A DNA stretch of 35,514 bases, taken from an uncultured Rhodospirillales bacterium. Lineage in GTDB: Bacteria; Pseudomonadota; Alphaproteobacteria; Acetobacterales; Acetobacteraceae. Each line of letters starts with the position of its first letter. The stretch's first letter is position 1. The notes under the pieces are model-generated. The model was not told the DNA's origin, ran no database searches, and saw only the letters and a list, made by a program, of their open reading frames with translations. A program made the translations under genes and the position numbers. Positions 1 through 8,296 of this stretch are shown here, one piece after another. The DNA lies in the NCBI GenBank assembly GCA_903924855.1, contig CAIYCW010000037.1:1-35514 (forward strand), given 5' to 3'.

Positions 1-279
1 GCGGTCAGCGGCCTGGCCGCCCTGTTTGGCTTTGGCGTTGTCTATCTGATGCAGGCCCGCGATCAGCACGCCGTTCTGGCATTCTCCGGACTGCTGACCG
101 GGACGATCTATGCCGCCATCGGGGTGTTCGCGGGCGTCCGCTTTCTGGTGACGGGGCTCGCCATGATAGGGCTGACTTTCACCGGCTATGCGCTGTTGTC
201 CGCCCATTACGCGCTGTGGATGGCGATGATCTGCGGCGGCGGGCTGATGCTGGCCGGGCTTTGGCTGCGGCGGGTGTGA
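1..279 (+). CDS. Membrane protein, 5'-truncated by the window edge
   Basis: The open frame runs into the left edge, so only the last 92 residues are visible. They are almost entirely hydrophobic, with about three predicted membrane segments, short loops and an arginine-rich cytoplasmic end (LWLRRV). No catalytic motif is visible and I do not recognise the family. The stop is 5 nt before the start of a small winged-helix regulator, so the two are probably co-transcribed. A membrane protein paired with this kind of regulator is a common bacterial arrangement, but the function cannot be stated. Confidence 0.7.
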   Translation, partial: AVSGLAALFGFGVVYLMQARDQHAVLAFSGLLTGTIYAAIGVFAGVRFLVTGLAMIGLTFTGYALLSAHYALWMAMICGGGLMLAGLWLRRV

Positions 280-284
280 CGGCG

Positions 285-581
285 ATGGACGAGATCATCC
301 ACCAATCGCTGCGACTGCGCATCATGGCCTCGCTCAACACGCTGCAGCCCGGGGCCATGCTGGAATTTCCCCGGTTGCGCGCCATGCTGGAGGCGACCGA
401 CGGCAATCTTGGCGCCCATCTGACGACGTTGGAGAAGGCCGGCTATATCGAGATGCTGAAGGATTTCGACGGCCGCAAGCCACGCACCCGCATTGCCATG
501 ACACGGCTTGGCCGCAGCGCGTTTGCGGCTCATGTGGCGGAGTTGCGTGCGCTGCTGGCGCAGAGCAGTGCCGCAGAATGA
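285..581 (+). CDS. Winged-helix transcriptional regulator (HTH_34-like)
   Basis: This is a 98-residue protein made of a single winged-helix DNA-binding domain. It reads helix 1 (IHQSLRLRIMASL), the helix-turn-helix region (FPRLRAMLEATDGNLGAHL), the recognition/wing part (EKAGYIEMLKDFDGRKPRTR) and a closing MTRLGRSAF segment. This pattern is typical of the MarR/ArsR-like PF13601 family. Longer readings of the frame overlap the upstream gene and add sequence unlike the family, so the ATG at 285 is preferred. It lies 5 nt behind the membrane protein, which may be its partner or target. There is no ligand domain, so the signal is unknown. Confidence 0.85.
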   Translation: MDEIIHQSLRLRIMASLNTLQPGAMLEFPRLRAMLEATDGNLGAHLTTLEKAGYIEMLKDFDGRKPRTRIAMTRLGRSAFAAHVAELRALLAQSSAAE

Positions 582-734
582 TGCGGCAAATCGACGTGAA
601 AACGTTTAAAAAACACGCAAAATGCCAAGTCCGCGCAATCAAATCTGGAAAATAATTAAGCGATCGGCTGCGAGAAAAACATATCTCTACAGGCAAAAAC
701 CCGCTAGGGTGATTGGGCGTGGAGGAGCGCTTTT

Positions 735-783
735 CGTGGAGATGATCCACGGGTGGCACTTTCCCGCGATCGTGTAGCGATCG
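735..783 (+). promoter_or_regulatory. Structured part of the cspA leader RNA
   Basis: The 264-nt stretch between the regulator and cspA has no convincing gene. Its first half is AT-rich, unlike the neighbouring genes. Its second half has two adjacent short hairpins: arms 735-740 and 746-751 (CGTGGA/TCCACG, loop GATGA), and arms 767-772 and 778-783 (CGATCG repeated, loop TGTAG). Long structured leaders are a known feature of cold-shock mRNAs, where refolding at low temperature changes translation. That this leader works the same way is inference. I could not place a convincing promoter. Confidence 0.4.
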
Positions 784-845
784 TCCTGATATGGCAGGCC
801 AGTCCGGCTCTCCCGAAGGCGATCAAACTGAGAAATACTGAGAAC

Positions 846-1049
846 ATGGCGACTGGTTCGGTTAAGTGGTTCAATGCAACCAAGGGTTTCGGCTTCATCG
901 AGCCGCAGGGCGGCGGCAAGGATGTGTTCGTGCACATCACGGCCGTCCAGGCGGCGGGCCTCTCCGGCCTCAACGACGGACAGAAAGTGACGTATGACGT
1001 GATGATGGAGCGCGGCAAGGAAGCTGCGGCGAATCTGAAGCTCGCCTGA
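846..1049 (+). CDS. cspA: Cold-shock domain protein (CspA family)
   Basis: The product is a 67-residue single cold-shock domain, the normal length of the family. It starts MATGSVKWFNATKGFGFIEP and carries both RNA-binding motifs, RNP1 (KGFGFIEP) and RNP2 (DVFVHI). Such proteins bind single-stranded RNA and DNA and act as RNA chaperones in the cytoplasm. Longer in-frame readings from 753 add residues not found in the family, so ATG 846 is chosen. The site before it is only GAGAA, a weak ribosome binding site. The gene stands alone, with a long leader and a strong terminator. Several paralogues are usual, so cspA is a family name here. Confidence 0.95.
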   Translation: MATGSVKWFNATKGFGFIEPQGGGKDVFVHITAVQAAGLSGLNDGQKVTYDVMMERGKEAAANLKLA

Positions 1050-1076
1050 GGCGCTGCTCACGTTTGACGAGTGATC

Positions 1077-1105
1077 AAGGCGGCATCTTCGGATGCCGCC
1101 TTTTT
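1077..1105 (+). terminator. Rho-independent terminator of cspA
   Basis: A perfect 9-bp GC-rich stem (1079-1087 with 1092-1100) is closed by a TTCG tetraloop and followed directly by five T at 1101-1105. Two A at 1077-1078 can pair with the first T. The T run ends exactly at the stop codon of the convergent DNA ligase gene, so the element may also limit read-through from that side. Confidence 0.92.
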
Positions 1106-2679
1106 CATGACCGCTCCACCAGCGCCAGCAGCGTCTCCAGCTGATCGGCCTCGGCGGCCGGCTTGTCGGTGCGGATGCGGCTGATGCGCGGAAAGCGCAG
1201 CGCCACGCCGGATTTGTGGCGCGTGGAAAGCTGGGCCGCGTCGAACGCCACCTCCACCACCATCGATTTCGCCACCTCCCGCACCGGGCCGAAGCGCTGG
1301 GTGGTGTTGTTGCGCACGAATTTGTCCAGCATCACCAGCTCCTCATCGGTGAAGCCGAAATACGCCTTACCGACCGGCAGCAGCTCGTCGCCGCGCCACA
1401 GGCCGAAGGTGAAATCCGAATAATAGCTGCTGCGCTTGCCATGGCCGCGCTGGGCATACATCAGCACGGCATCGATGCTGAGCGGGTCGCGCTTCCATTT
1501 CCACCACAGACCCTTGGGACGCCCGGGCACGTAGGGGCTGTCCGCGCGTTTGAGCATCAGGCCTTCGATCGAGGCGGCGCGGGCGGCGTGGCGCAGCTCG
1601 GCCAGGTCTTCGAGGCTGGAAAACGCGATCTGTTCCGAAAGATCCATGCGCGCGGGCTGTGTGCGGGCAAACCAGGCCTCAAGCCGGGCGCGGCGTTCGT
1701 CGAAGCTGAGCCTGCGCAGATCCTCGGCGCCGTCGAACAGCATGTCATAGAGGCGGATATGCACCGGGAAGTCCCGCTGCATTTTGGCTGTGACGGATTT
1801 GCGGTTCAGCCGCTGCTGCAGATCGGCGAAGGGGGCGACCACGCCGTCTCGCATCACCAGCAGTTCCCCGTCCAGCACGGCGTGGAACGCGACGCCCGCG
1901 AGGATTTCAGGGAAGGCTCCTGAGATATCCTCGGCCCCGCGGGAATAGAGCGCACGGCCGCCCTGGGTTGCGACCAGCTGCACCCGGATGCCGTCCCATT
2001 TCCATTCGGCGCGGTGCTCGGCCGCTACAAGGTCCGCGAGATCGCTCTCCTCCAGCGGGTGGGCGAGCATGGGGGCGCGGAACACCGGGGCGTGGCGCGG
2101 GTCGGGTTTGGGGCCACGCCCCTCGATCCAGGCAAAGAGCTCCCCATAGGGCGGGGTGAGGCCGTGCCAGACCTCCTCGATGTCATCGGCCGAAATGCCC
2201 TGCCCCAGCTCCGCCAACGCGGTCTTGGCCAAACGCCCCGAGGCGCCGACGCGCAGGCCGCCGGTGATCAGCTTGAGCAAGGCAAGCCGCACGGAGGCAT
2301 CCGACGCATCGAGCCAGGTGGCGACGATGGCGGGCAGATCGGCCTTGGCGGCGCTGGCAAGGGTTGCCACCACCTCGGACAGGCTGGGGGTTGCGGCGTT
2401 GGTCGGGCGTTCGGGCCAGATCAGCGCCACGGTTTCAGCGAGATCGCCCACATAGTCATAGGACAGGTCGAACAGCACCGGATCGGTGCGGGCGGCGGCC
2501 AGCTCGCGGATCAGCCCGGCCTTGGCGGTGGGGAATTTCAGCGCGCCGGTGATGGCGGCCAGGGCGAAGCCGCGATCGGGGTCGGGAACGGTTGCGAAAT
2601 AGCGACGCAGCAGGGCGAGCTTGGCAAGCCTTCCGGGGGTGAAGACCAGGCGTTCCAGCAGATCGGCGAAGGCGATCAT
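1105..2679 (-). CDS. ligB: Ligase-associated ATP-dependent DNA ligase (cisplatin damage response type)
   Basis: This 524-residue ATP-dependent DNA ligase seals nicks through a lysine-AMP intermediate. The N-terminal part (1-200) is the helical DNA-binding domain. The nucleotidyltransferase domain has motif I EWKWDGIR with nucleophile K227, motif III LDGELLV (269-275), motif IV EGLMLK (372-377) and motif V WWKWKRD (392-398). The C-terminal OB domain follows, ending near the RFPRISRIR segment. Length and order fit the ligase of the four-gene Lhr/Exo/Lig/Mpe cassette (TIGR04120 type), not the Ku-associated LigD. Its ATG overlaps the exonuclease stop by 4 bp (ATGA), so the two are translationally coupled. 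The symbol follows the Pseudomonas literature on this cluster. Confidence 0.95.
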   Translation of the reverse strand: MIAFADLLERLVFTPGRLAKLALLRRYFATVPDPDRGFALAAITGALKFPTAKAGLIRELAAARTDPVLFDLSYDYVGDLAETVALIWPERPTNAATPSLSEVVATLASAAKADLPAIVATWLDASDASVRLALLKLITGGLRVGASGRLAKTALAELGQGISADDIEEVWHGLTPPYGELFAWIEGRGPKPDPRHAPVFRAPMLAHPLEESDLADLVAAEHRAEWKWDGIRVQLVATQGGRALYSRGAEDISGAFPEILAGVAFHAVLDGELLVMRDGVVAPFADLQQRLNRKSVTAKMQRDFPVHIRLYDMLFDGAEDLRRLSFDERRARLEAWFARTQPARMDLSEQIAFSSLEDLAELRHAARAASIEGLMLKRADSPYVPGRPKGLWWKWKRDPLSIDAVLMYAQRGHGKRSSYYSDFTFGLWRGDELLPVGKAYFGFTDEELVMLDKFVRNNTTQRFGPVREVAKSMVVEVAFDAAQLSTRHKSGVALRFPRISRIRTDKPAAEADQLETLLALVERS

Positions 2680-3689
2680 TCCTCCTCCCCCTCGCCATAG
2701 CCGACCAGGCGCAGCGCGCGGCCCTTGATGCCGCGCAGGCCGGCCGCGTGGATCAGCGCGTCCTCCCGTCCATGGGTGACCCAGATCTCGGGCGCGCCGA
2801 CATCGTCCAGCGTTGCCAGCAGCTCATCCCAATCAGCGTGATCGGAGATCACCAGCGGCAGCTCGACCCCGCCCTGCTTGGCGCGCTGGCGCACCCGCAT
2901 CCAGCCGGAGGCCACGGCCACTACCGGCTCGGCCAGCCTGCGCGCCCAGCGATCGGCCACCGCCGAGGGGGGGGCGAGCACGATGCCGCCGACCAGATCG
3001 GACTTGGCGGCGACGGTGGCGGGGCGCAGATCGCCCAGCCGCACGCCATGCGCCTCGTAGATGGCACAGAGCGGGGCAAGTGCTCCGTGCAGATGGATCG
3101 GGCGGTCCCAGCCGGCTTCGCGCAGCAGGGCGATCAGGCGTTGGGTCTTGCCGAGCGCGTAGCAGCCGACGACATGCGTGCGCTCCGGAAACAGCGCAAC
3201 GCTTGCCAGCAGGCGGCGGATTTCGGCCAGCGGGTCGGGGTGGCGGAAGACCGGCAGGGCGAAGGTGGCTTCGGTGACGAAGACGTCGCAGGCAACCGGG
3301 GCGAAGCCGTCGCAGGTGGTGTCGGCCGTGCGTTTGTAGTCGCCGCTGATGACGGCGCGGCTGCCCTGATACTCCAGGCAGATCTGCGCGCTGCCGAGCA
3401 CGTGGCCGGCCGGGTGCAGCGAGATGCCTACGCCACCCATCGTCACGCGCTCGCCCCAGGAGAGGGCCTCGATGGTGGCAGGCGCCCCCTGTCCCATGCG
3501 CGCCTGCATCAGGTCGCGCGTGGCGGGCGAGCACAGCGCGTGGGCGTGGCCCGGCCTTGCGTGGTCGGAATGGGCGTGGGTGATCACCGCGCGCTCCACC
3601 CCGCGCAGCGGATCGATGAAGAATCCGCCGGGCTCGCAGTAGAGCCCCTGCGACAGCAGCTTCAGCCAGGTTTGCGGGTGCGGCGCCAT
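2676..3689 (-). CDS. exo: Ligase-associated DNA damage response exonuclease (metallo-beta-lactamase fold)
   Basis: The 337-residue protein is related to the SNM1/Cft2 (beta-CASP) nucleases and is predicted to process DNA ends for the ligase encoded next to it. The metal-binding motif THAHSDHAR is at residues 37-45 (H38, H40, D42, H43). Further family landmarks are GLYCEPGGFFIDP near the N-terminus, AGHVLGSAQ, SGDYKRT, and ISDHADW plus VTHGRED towards the end. Length matches the TIGR04122 group. It is first in the leftward pair, divergent from the helicase with 16 bp between the start codons. No Shine-Dalgarno is visible, which suggests a leaderless message. Confidence 0.95.
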   Translation of the reverse strand: MAPHPQTWLKLLSQGLYCEPGGFFIDPLRGVERAVITHAHSDHARPGHAHALCSPATRDLMQARMGQGAPATIEALSWGERVTMGGVGISLHPAGHVLGSAQICLEYQGSRAVISGDYKRTADTTCDGFAPVACDVFVTEATFALPVFRHPDPLAEIRRLLASVALFPERTHVVGCYALGKTQRLIALLREAGWDRPIHLHGALAPLCAIYEAHGVRLGDLRPATVAAKSDLVGGIVLAPPSAVADRWARRLAEPVVAVASGWMRVRQRAKQGGVELPLVISDHADWDELLATLDDVGAPEIWVTHGREDALIHAAGLRGIKGRALRLVGYGEGEEE

Positions 3690-3699
3690 GGCGTATATC
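3672..3699 (+). promoter_or_regulatory. Possible leaderless promoter of the helicase, overlapping the divergent exonuclease start
   Basis: TTGCGG at 3672-3677 and TATATC at 3694-3699 are separated by 16 bp. The -10-like box lies 6 nt before the helicase ATG, as expected for a transcript that begins at the start codon. On the other strand TAGATA (3702-3697) sits 7 nt before the exonuclease ATG, giving a mirror arrangement. Neither gene has a visible ribosome binding site. The boxes match the sigma-70 consensus only partly, so this is a candidate. Confidence 0.35.
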
Positions 3700-3705
3700 T
3701 AGCGA

Positions 3706-6153
3706 ATGGTGGGAACATTTCCAGAACCCTTTGCCGGCTGGTTCGCAGCCCGTGGCTGGCAGCCGCGGGCGCATCAGCTGGCGGTGCTGGCGGCGGCGCG
3801 GGCGGGGAAGGACATATTGCTGATCGCCCCCACCGGCGGCGGCAAGACGCTGGCGGGGTTTCTGCCCTCCTTGGTGGAGCTGGCGGAGGCACCGCAGCAT
3901 GGGCTGCACACGCTGTATGTCTCGCCGCTGAAGGCGTTGTCGGCCGATGTGGCGCGCAATCTGGTGGCGCCGATCGAGGGGATGGCGCTTCCCATCACCA
4001 TCGAGACACGCTCTGGCGACACGCGCCAGGAGGCGCGGCGGCGTCAGGCGGCCCGGCCGCCCAATCTGCTGCTGACCACGCCTGAAAGCCTTGCGGTGAT
4101 GCTGTCCCAGCCTTCGGCCGGGGCGATGTTCGAGGGGCTGCGCCGCGTGGTGATCGATGAGATCCATGCGCTGGCCGGCACCAAGCGCGGTGATCTGCTG
4201 GCCTTGTGCCTGTCGCGGTTCGGCGATCGCGTGGCGCGGATCGGGCTGTCCGCCACTGTGGCACACAAGGAGCCGATACGGCGCTACGTGGCAGAAGATG
4301 CGCGGATCATCGAGGGAGCGGGCGGGGCTGCGCCTGATATCGGGCTGATCCTGCCGCAGGGGCGGCTGCCATGGTCCGGCCATATGGGGCTGTCTTCCGC
4401 ACCGGATATCCTGGCGCGGATCGCGGCGGCACGGATGACGATCGTCTTCGTCAACACCAGGGCGCAGGCCGAGCTGATGTTCCAGGAGCTGTGGAAGATC
4501 AACGACGGCACGCTGCCGATCGCCATTCACCATGGCAGCCTGGAGATGGCGCAGCGGCTGCGGGTGGAGGCGGCGATGGCCGAGGGGCGGCTGCGCGCGG
4601 TGGTGGCGACCTCCTCGCTCGATCTGGGCATCGATTGGGGCGAGGTTGATCAGGTGATCCAGGTGGGGGCGCCCAAGGGCATTTCCCGCCTGTTGCAGCG
4701 CGTGGGGCGCGCCAATCACCGGATGGATGAGGCGAGCCAGGCGCTGCTGGTGCCGGCCAACCGGTTCGAGGTGCTGGAATGCGAGGCGGCCATTGCCGGG
4801 GTGGCGGAGGGGGAGCTGGATGGCGATCCGCCGCGCCCGGGCGGGCTGGATGTGCTGGCGCAGCATATTCTGGGCTGCGCCTGTGCCGGGGCATTTCTGC
4901 CGGACGAGCTCTATGCCGAGGTGATCACGGCGGGGCCCTATGCCGCGCTCAGCCGGGCGGATTTCGACACCACGCTGGATTATGTCGAGACCGGTGGCTA
5001 CGCGCTGGCGGCCTATGAGCAGTATCGCAAGCTGTTTCGTGATTCCGAGGGGCGGGTGCATGTGCGCTCCGAGGCGGTGGCGCGGCTGCACCGGATGAAT
5101 ATCGGCACCATCGTCGAGGCGCCGGTGCTGAAGGTGCGCTATGGCGGGCGCGGCCGCGGGCCGGGCGGCGCGCCGCTGGGCGAGATCGAGGAGTATTTCG
5201 TCAATCAGCTGGTGCCGGGGGACAGTTTCATCTTTGCCGGCCGGCTGCTGCGGTTTCTGCGCCTGCGCGAGAATGCGGTGGAGGTGGAGGATGGCGGCAG
5301 CGGTGATCCGAAAGTGCCGGCCTATGCGGGTGGGCGGATGCCGCTTTCCACCAATCTGGCCAGCCGGGTGCGTGCCATGCTGAACACGCCGCAGCTCTGG
5401 GCCAGCTATCCGGCACCGGTGCGGGAATGGCTTGATCTGCAGCTGGCACGCTCGGTGATGCCGGGCCGTGAGGGGCTGCTGGTGGAGAGTTTTCCGCGCG
5501 GCGATCGCTGGTACATGGTGGCCTATTGCTTCGAGGGGCGGCAGGCGCATCAGACGCTTGGCATGCTGGTGACGCGGCGGATGGAGCGCGCGGGGCTGCA
5601 GCCGCTGGGGTTTGTGGCGACCGATTACGTGCTGGCCACATGGTCGGCCATCGAGCCATCCGGAATCGCCCAACTTTTCGCGCAGGACATGCTGGGCGAC
5701 GATCTGGAGGCGTGGATGGATGAGAGCTCGATGCTCAAACGCACCTTCCGCAACGTGGCGGTGATTGCCGGGCTGATCCCGCGCCATTATCCCGGACAGG
5801 ATAAGAATCGACGCCAGGTGACCGTGAATTCCGATCTGATCTACGACGTGCTGCGCCGGCATCAGCCGGGCCATATTCTGCTGCGCGCCACGCGCGATGA
5901 CGCGGCCTTCGGCCTGACCGATCTTGGCCGGATCGCGTCCATGCTGGGGCGCATCGAGGGCCGGGTGCGGCATCAGAAACTCTCCCGGGTGAGTCCGCTG
6001 GCGGTGCCGGTGCTGCTGGAGATCGGGCGTGAAAGCGTGCGCAGCACGGCGTCTGACGAGGCGTTGCTGGAGGAGGCGGCGCTGATTGCCGAGGCGATGG
6101 GGGCGGCCGGGCCGCAGGGCACGGCCTTGGGCAAGGGGGCGTTGTTCGGATGA
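3706..6153 (+). CDS. lhr: Ligase-associated DEXH-box DNA helicase (Lhr-Core)
   Basis: The 815-residue protein is a superfamily 2 helicase of the Lhr-Core type, an ATP-driven 3'-5' DNA translocase. Visible motifs are the Walker A APTGGGKT (41-48), SPLKALSAD (73-81), TTPESL (124-129), the DEIH box (151-154), SAT (182-184), HHGSLE (275-280), TSSLDLGIDWG (302-312) and motif VI QRVGRANH (331-338). The rest is the Lhr winged-helix and C-terminal domains. The length fits the ligase-associated class (TIGR04121) and is about half that of full-length Lhr. The stop overlaps the pdeM start by 4 bp. It probably opens or remodels damaged DNA for the exonuclease, phosphoesterase and ligase. Confidence 0.96.
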   Translation: MVGTFPEPFAGWFAARGWQPRAHQLAVLAAARAGKDILLIAPTGGGKTLAGFLPSLVELAEAPQHGLHTLYVSPLKALSADVARNLVAPIEGMALPITIETRSGDTRQEARRRQAARPPNLLLTTPESLAVMLSQPSAGAMFEGLRRVVIDEIHALAGTKRGDLLALCLSRFGDRVARIGLSATVAHKEPIRRYVAEDARIIEGAGGAAPDIGLILPQGRLPWSGHMGLSSAPDILARIAAARMTIVFVNTRAQAELMFQELWKINDGTLPIAIHHGSLEMAQRLRVEAAMAEGRLRAVVATSSLDLGIDWGEVDQVIQVGAPKGISRLLQRVGRANHRMDEASQALLVPANRFEVLECEAAIAGVAEGELDGDPPRPGGLDVLAQHILGCACAGAFLPDELYAEVITAGPYAALSRADFDTTLDYVETGGYALAAYEQYRKLFRDSEGRVHVRSEAVARLHRMNIGTIVEAPVLKVRYGGRGRGPGGAPLGEIEEYFVNQLVPGDSFIFAGRLLRFLRLRENAVEVEDGGSGDPKVPAYAGGRMPLSTNLASRVRAMLNTPQLWASYPAPVREWLDLQLARSVMPGREGLLVESFPRGDRWYMVAYCFEGRQAHQTLGMLVTRRMERAGLQPLGFVATDYVLATWSAIEPSGIAQLFAQDMLGDDLEAWMDESSMLKRTFRNVAVIAGLIPRHYPGQDKNRRQVTVNSDLIYDVLRRHQPGHILLRATRDDAAFGLTDLGRIASMLGRIEGRVRHQKLSRVSPLAVPVLLEIGRESVRSTASDEALLEEAALIAEAMGAAGPQGTALGKGALFG

Positions 6154-6866
6154 GCAGCGCAGCGCCCATTCATCTGTCCGGCGAGCGGTTGATGCTGGAT
6201 CCGGCAGGGGCCGTGCATTGGCCGGCGCAGCGGCTGCTGGTGGTGGCCGATCTGCATTTCGAAAAGGGCAGTGCCGCGGCGCGGCAGGGCAGCCTGCTGC
6301 CGCCCTATGACACGCGCGCGACACTGGACCTGCTGGCGGGGTTCATCCGCACCTATGCGCCGCGCACGCTGGTGGCGCTTGGCGATTCGTTTCATGACCA
6401 AGGCGGCGCCGCGCGGCTGTCTGAGACCGATCGTGCCAGGCTCACGCAGATCGCGGGCCAGACACGGCTGGTCTGGGTGTTGGGCAATCACGACCCTGCC
6501 CTTCCCGACTCGCTGCCCGGGGAACGGGTCGAGGAATATGCGGCGGGGCCGTTCAGCCTGCGCCATCAGGCGCGATCCGGCCGGGTGAGCGGGGAGATCA
6601 GCGGGCATTTTCACCCAAAGGCCTGTGTGGCGGTGCGCGGTGCGCAGATCACCCGCCCATGTTTTGTGGCGGATGGCTACCGGCTGATGCTGCCCGCACT
6701 CGGCGCCTATACGGGCGGGCTTGATATCGGCGATCACGCCATTGCCAGCCATTTTCCCCGTGGCGGGCGCGCCTTTCTGCTGGGGCGCGAGCGGCTCTAC
6801 GCCTTTCCCTTCGCCGCCAGCCGTCCTAAGCCAGCGTCATTGTCGATCGATCAGGCGCGCATCTGA
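6150..6866 (+). CDS. pdeM: Ligase-associated DNA damage response endonuclease PdeM
   Basis: This 238-residue calcineurin-like metallophosphoesterase belongs to the DNA repair cassette. The dinuclear metal motifs appear in order: ADLHFEKG (33-40, D34 and H36), GDSFHD (78-83), GNHD (112-115) and GHFHP (152-156). Related enzymes of this cluster are described as Mn-dependent DNA nucleases. The ATG is coupled to the helicase stop (ATGA). The photolyase gene starts 45 nt downstream on the same strand, so transcription may continue into the next unit. Confidence 0.95.
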   Translation: MSSAAPIHLSGERLMLDPAGAVHWPAQRLLVVADLHFEKGSAAARQGSLLPPYDTRATLDLLAGFIRTYAPRTLVALGDSFHDQGGAARLSETDRARLTQIAGQTRLVWVLGNHDPALPDSLPGERVEEYAAGPFSLRHQARSGRVSGEISGHFHPKACVAVRGAQITRPCFVADGYRLMLPALGAYTGGLDIGDHAIASHFPRGGRAFLLGRERLYAFPFAASRPKPASLSIDQARI

Positions 6867-6911
6867 CGCAGCCTATCGCGCGTAACCCAGAGGAAGGACA
6901 CACCAGGACTG

Positions 6912-8294
6912 ATGACCACATCGCCCGTACTGCTTTGGTTCCGCCGTGATCTGCGCCTGGCCGACAACCCGGCCTTGGCGGCGGCCTTGGCGCGTGGCGG
7001 GCCGGTGATTCCGGTGTTCGTGCTGGATGAGACCACGCCCGGGCGCTGGGCGCCGGGCGGGGCGTCGCGCTGGTGGCTGCATCACAGCCTGGCGTCGCTG
7101 GATGCCGATCTGCGCACGCGCGGCAGTCAGCTTGTGTTGCGCCGGGGTGAGAGCGAGGCCGAGCTGCGGCGTCTGGTGGCCGAGACCGGGGCGCGTGAGA
7201 TCCACACCGGCATGGCCGTGGAGCCCTGGGCGCGGCGCGTTCTGGACCGGCTGGCGGCCGACATCACGCTGGTGCGGCACCGCACCTCGCTGCTGTTCCA
7301 CCCCGATCAGATCCGCACCGGCGGTGGCACGCCCTATGGCGTGTTCACCCCCTTCGCCAAAGCCTGCACCCGCGCCTATGCGCGGCACACGCCGATCCCA
7401 GCGCCGGATCGCGTGCCGTGCGGGGTGCTTCCGCCCAGCGACCGGCTGGAGGCGTGGCGGCTGCTGCCGCGCAAACCCGACTGGGCGGAGGGGTGGGACA
7501 GCCATCACCGGCCGGGTGAGGCCGGGGCACGGGCGGCGCTTTCGCGGTTTCTGCCGCGCGTGGGCCGCTATGACGAGGCGCGCAACCTGCCGGGTCAGCC
7601 CGGCACGTCCCGCCTGTCGCCACATCTGGCCTGGGGCGAGATCTCGGCCGATGCGGTGTGGCAGGCGGCCGGCGAACAGGCCGATGGCAAGGGGTTGGAG
7701 GTTTTCCGCTCCGAATTGCTGTGGCGGGAATTCTCGGCACATCTGCTCCACCACGCGCCGAGCCTGCCGGATCAGCCGTTGAAGCCCGCCTATGCGGCGT
7801 TTCCGTGGCGCGACGACGCCCCTGCCCTACGCGCCTGGCAGCTTGGGCAGACAGGCATTCCAATCGTGGATGCCGGCATGCGCCAGTTGTGGAGCACGGG
7901 GTGGATGCACAACCGGGTGCGGATGATCGTGGCCAGTTTTCTGATCAAGCATCTGCTGATCGACTGGCGCCACGGCGAGGCCTGGTTCTGGGACACGCTG
8001 GTGGATGCCGAGCTTGCCGCCAACGCGGCGTCCTGGCAGTGGGTGGCGGGGTCGGGCGCGGATGCGGCGCCGTTCTTTCGTATCTTCAACCCGGTGCTGC
8101 AGGGTGAGAAATTCGACCCGGACGGCGCCTATGTGCGCCAGTACGTGCCGGAATTGCGACAAATGCCGGGCAAGTCCATTCACAGCCCCTGGATTTCGGC
8201 GGCAAAACCGCGATCCTATCCGAATCCGATCGTCGATCTGGCCTTTGGCCGCGCGCGGGCTCTGGACGCTTTGAAAACCATCACGAAGTCATAG
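6912..8294 (+). CDS. phrB: Deoxyribodipyrimidine photolyase (CPD class I)
   Basis: The 460-residue flavoprotein repairs cyclobutane pyrimidine dimers with blue light. The N-terminal antenna domain starts VLLWFRRDLRLADNPAL. The C-terminal FAD domain carries ELLWREF, TGWMHNRVRM and ASWQWVAGSGADAAPFFR. By alignment from memory with the E. coli enzyme, the electron-transfer triad W306/W359/W382 is W299, W352 and W375 here, and N341 is N334, so the enzyme should be active. It is the first gene of a seven-gene run whose next member starts 2 nt after its stop. AGGAAGGA lies about 13 nt before the ATG, a somewhat distant ribosome site. The other members act on lipids, suggesting a light-stress operon. 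Confidence 0.96.
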   Translation: MTTSPVLLWFRRDLRLADNPALAAALARGGPVIPVFVLDETTPGRWAPGGASRWWLHHSLASLDADLRTRGSQLVLRRGESEAELRRLVAETGAREIHTGMAVEPWARRVLDRLAADITLVRHRTSLLFHPDQIRTGGGTPYGVFTPFAKACTRAYARHTPIPAPDRVPCGVLPPSDRLEAWRLLPRKPDWAEGWDSHHRPGEAGARAALSRFLPRVGRYDEARNLPGQPGTSRLSPHLAWGEISADAVWQAAGEQADGKGLEVFRSELLWREFSAHLLHHAPSLPDQPLKPAYAAFPWRDDAPALRAWQLGQTGIPIVDAGMRQLWSTGWMHNRVRMIVASFLIKHLLIDWRHGEAWFWDTLVDAELAANAASWQWVAGSGADAAPFFRIFNPVLQGEKFDPDGAYVRQYVPELRQMPGKSIHSPWISAAKPRSYPNPIVDLAFGRARALDALKTITKS

Positions 8295-8296
8295 CA

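Noticed and set aside
742-777. Eleven-codon upstream ORF in the cspA leader
   Set aside because: The GGAGGAG site is about 14 nt away, too far for normal initiation, and the frame lies within the hairpins. The support is too weak.
2833-6324. Very long open frame on the minus strand opposite exonuclease and helicase genes
   Set aside because: Its translation is arginine, proline and histidine-rich and has no family motif. The plus-strand helicase has all its motifs. It is a shadow caused by high GC content.
6800-6911. RpoE/ChrR-type (TGATCC ... ) promoter before phrB
   Set aside because: I found no convincing -35/-10 pair here or before the second photolyase operon. The regulon idea rests on gene content only.
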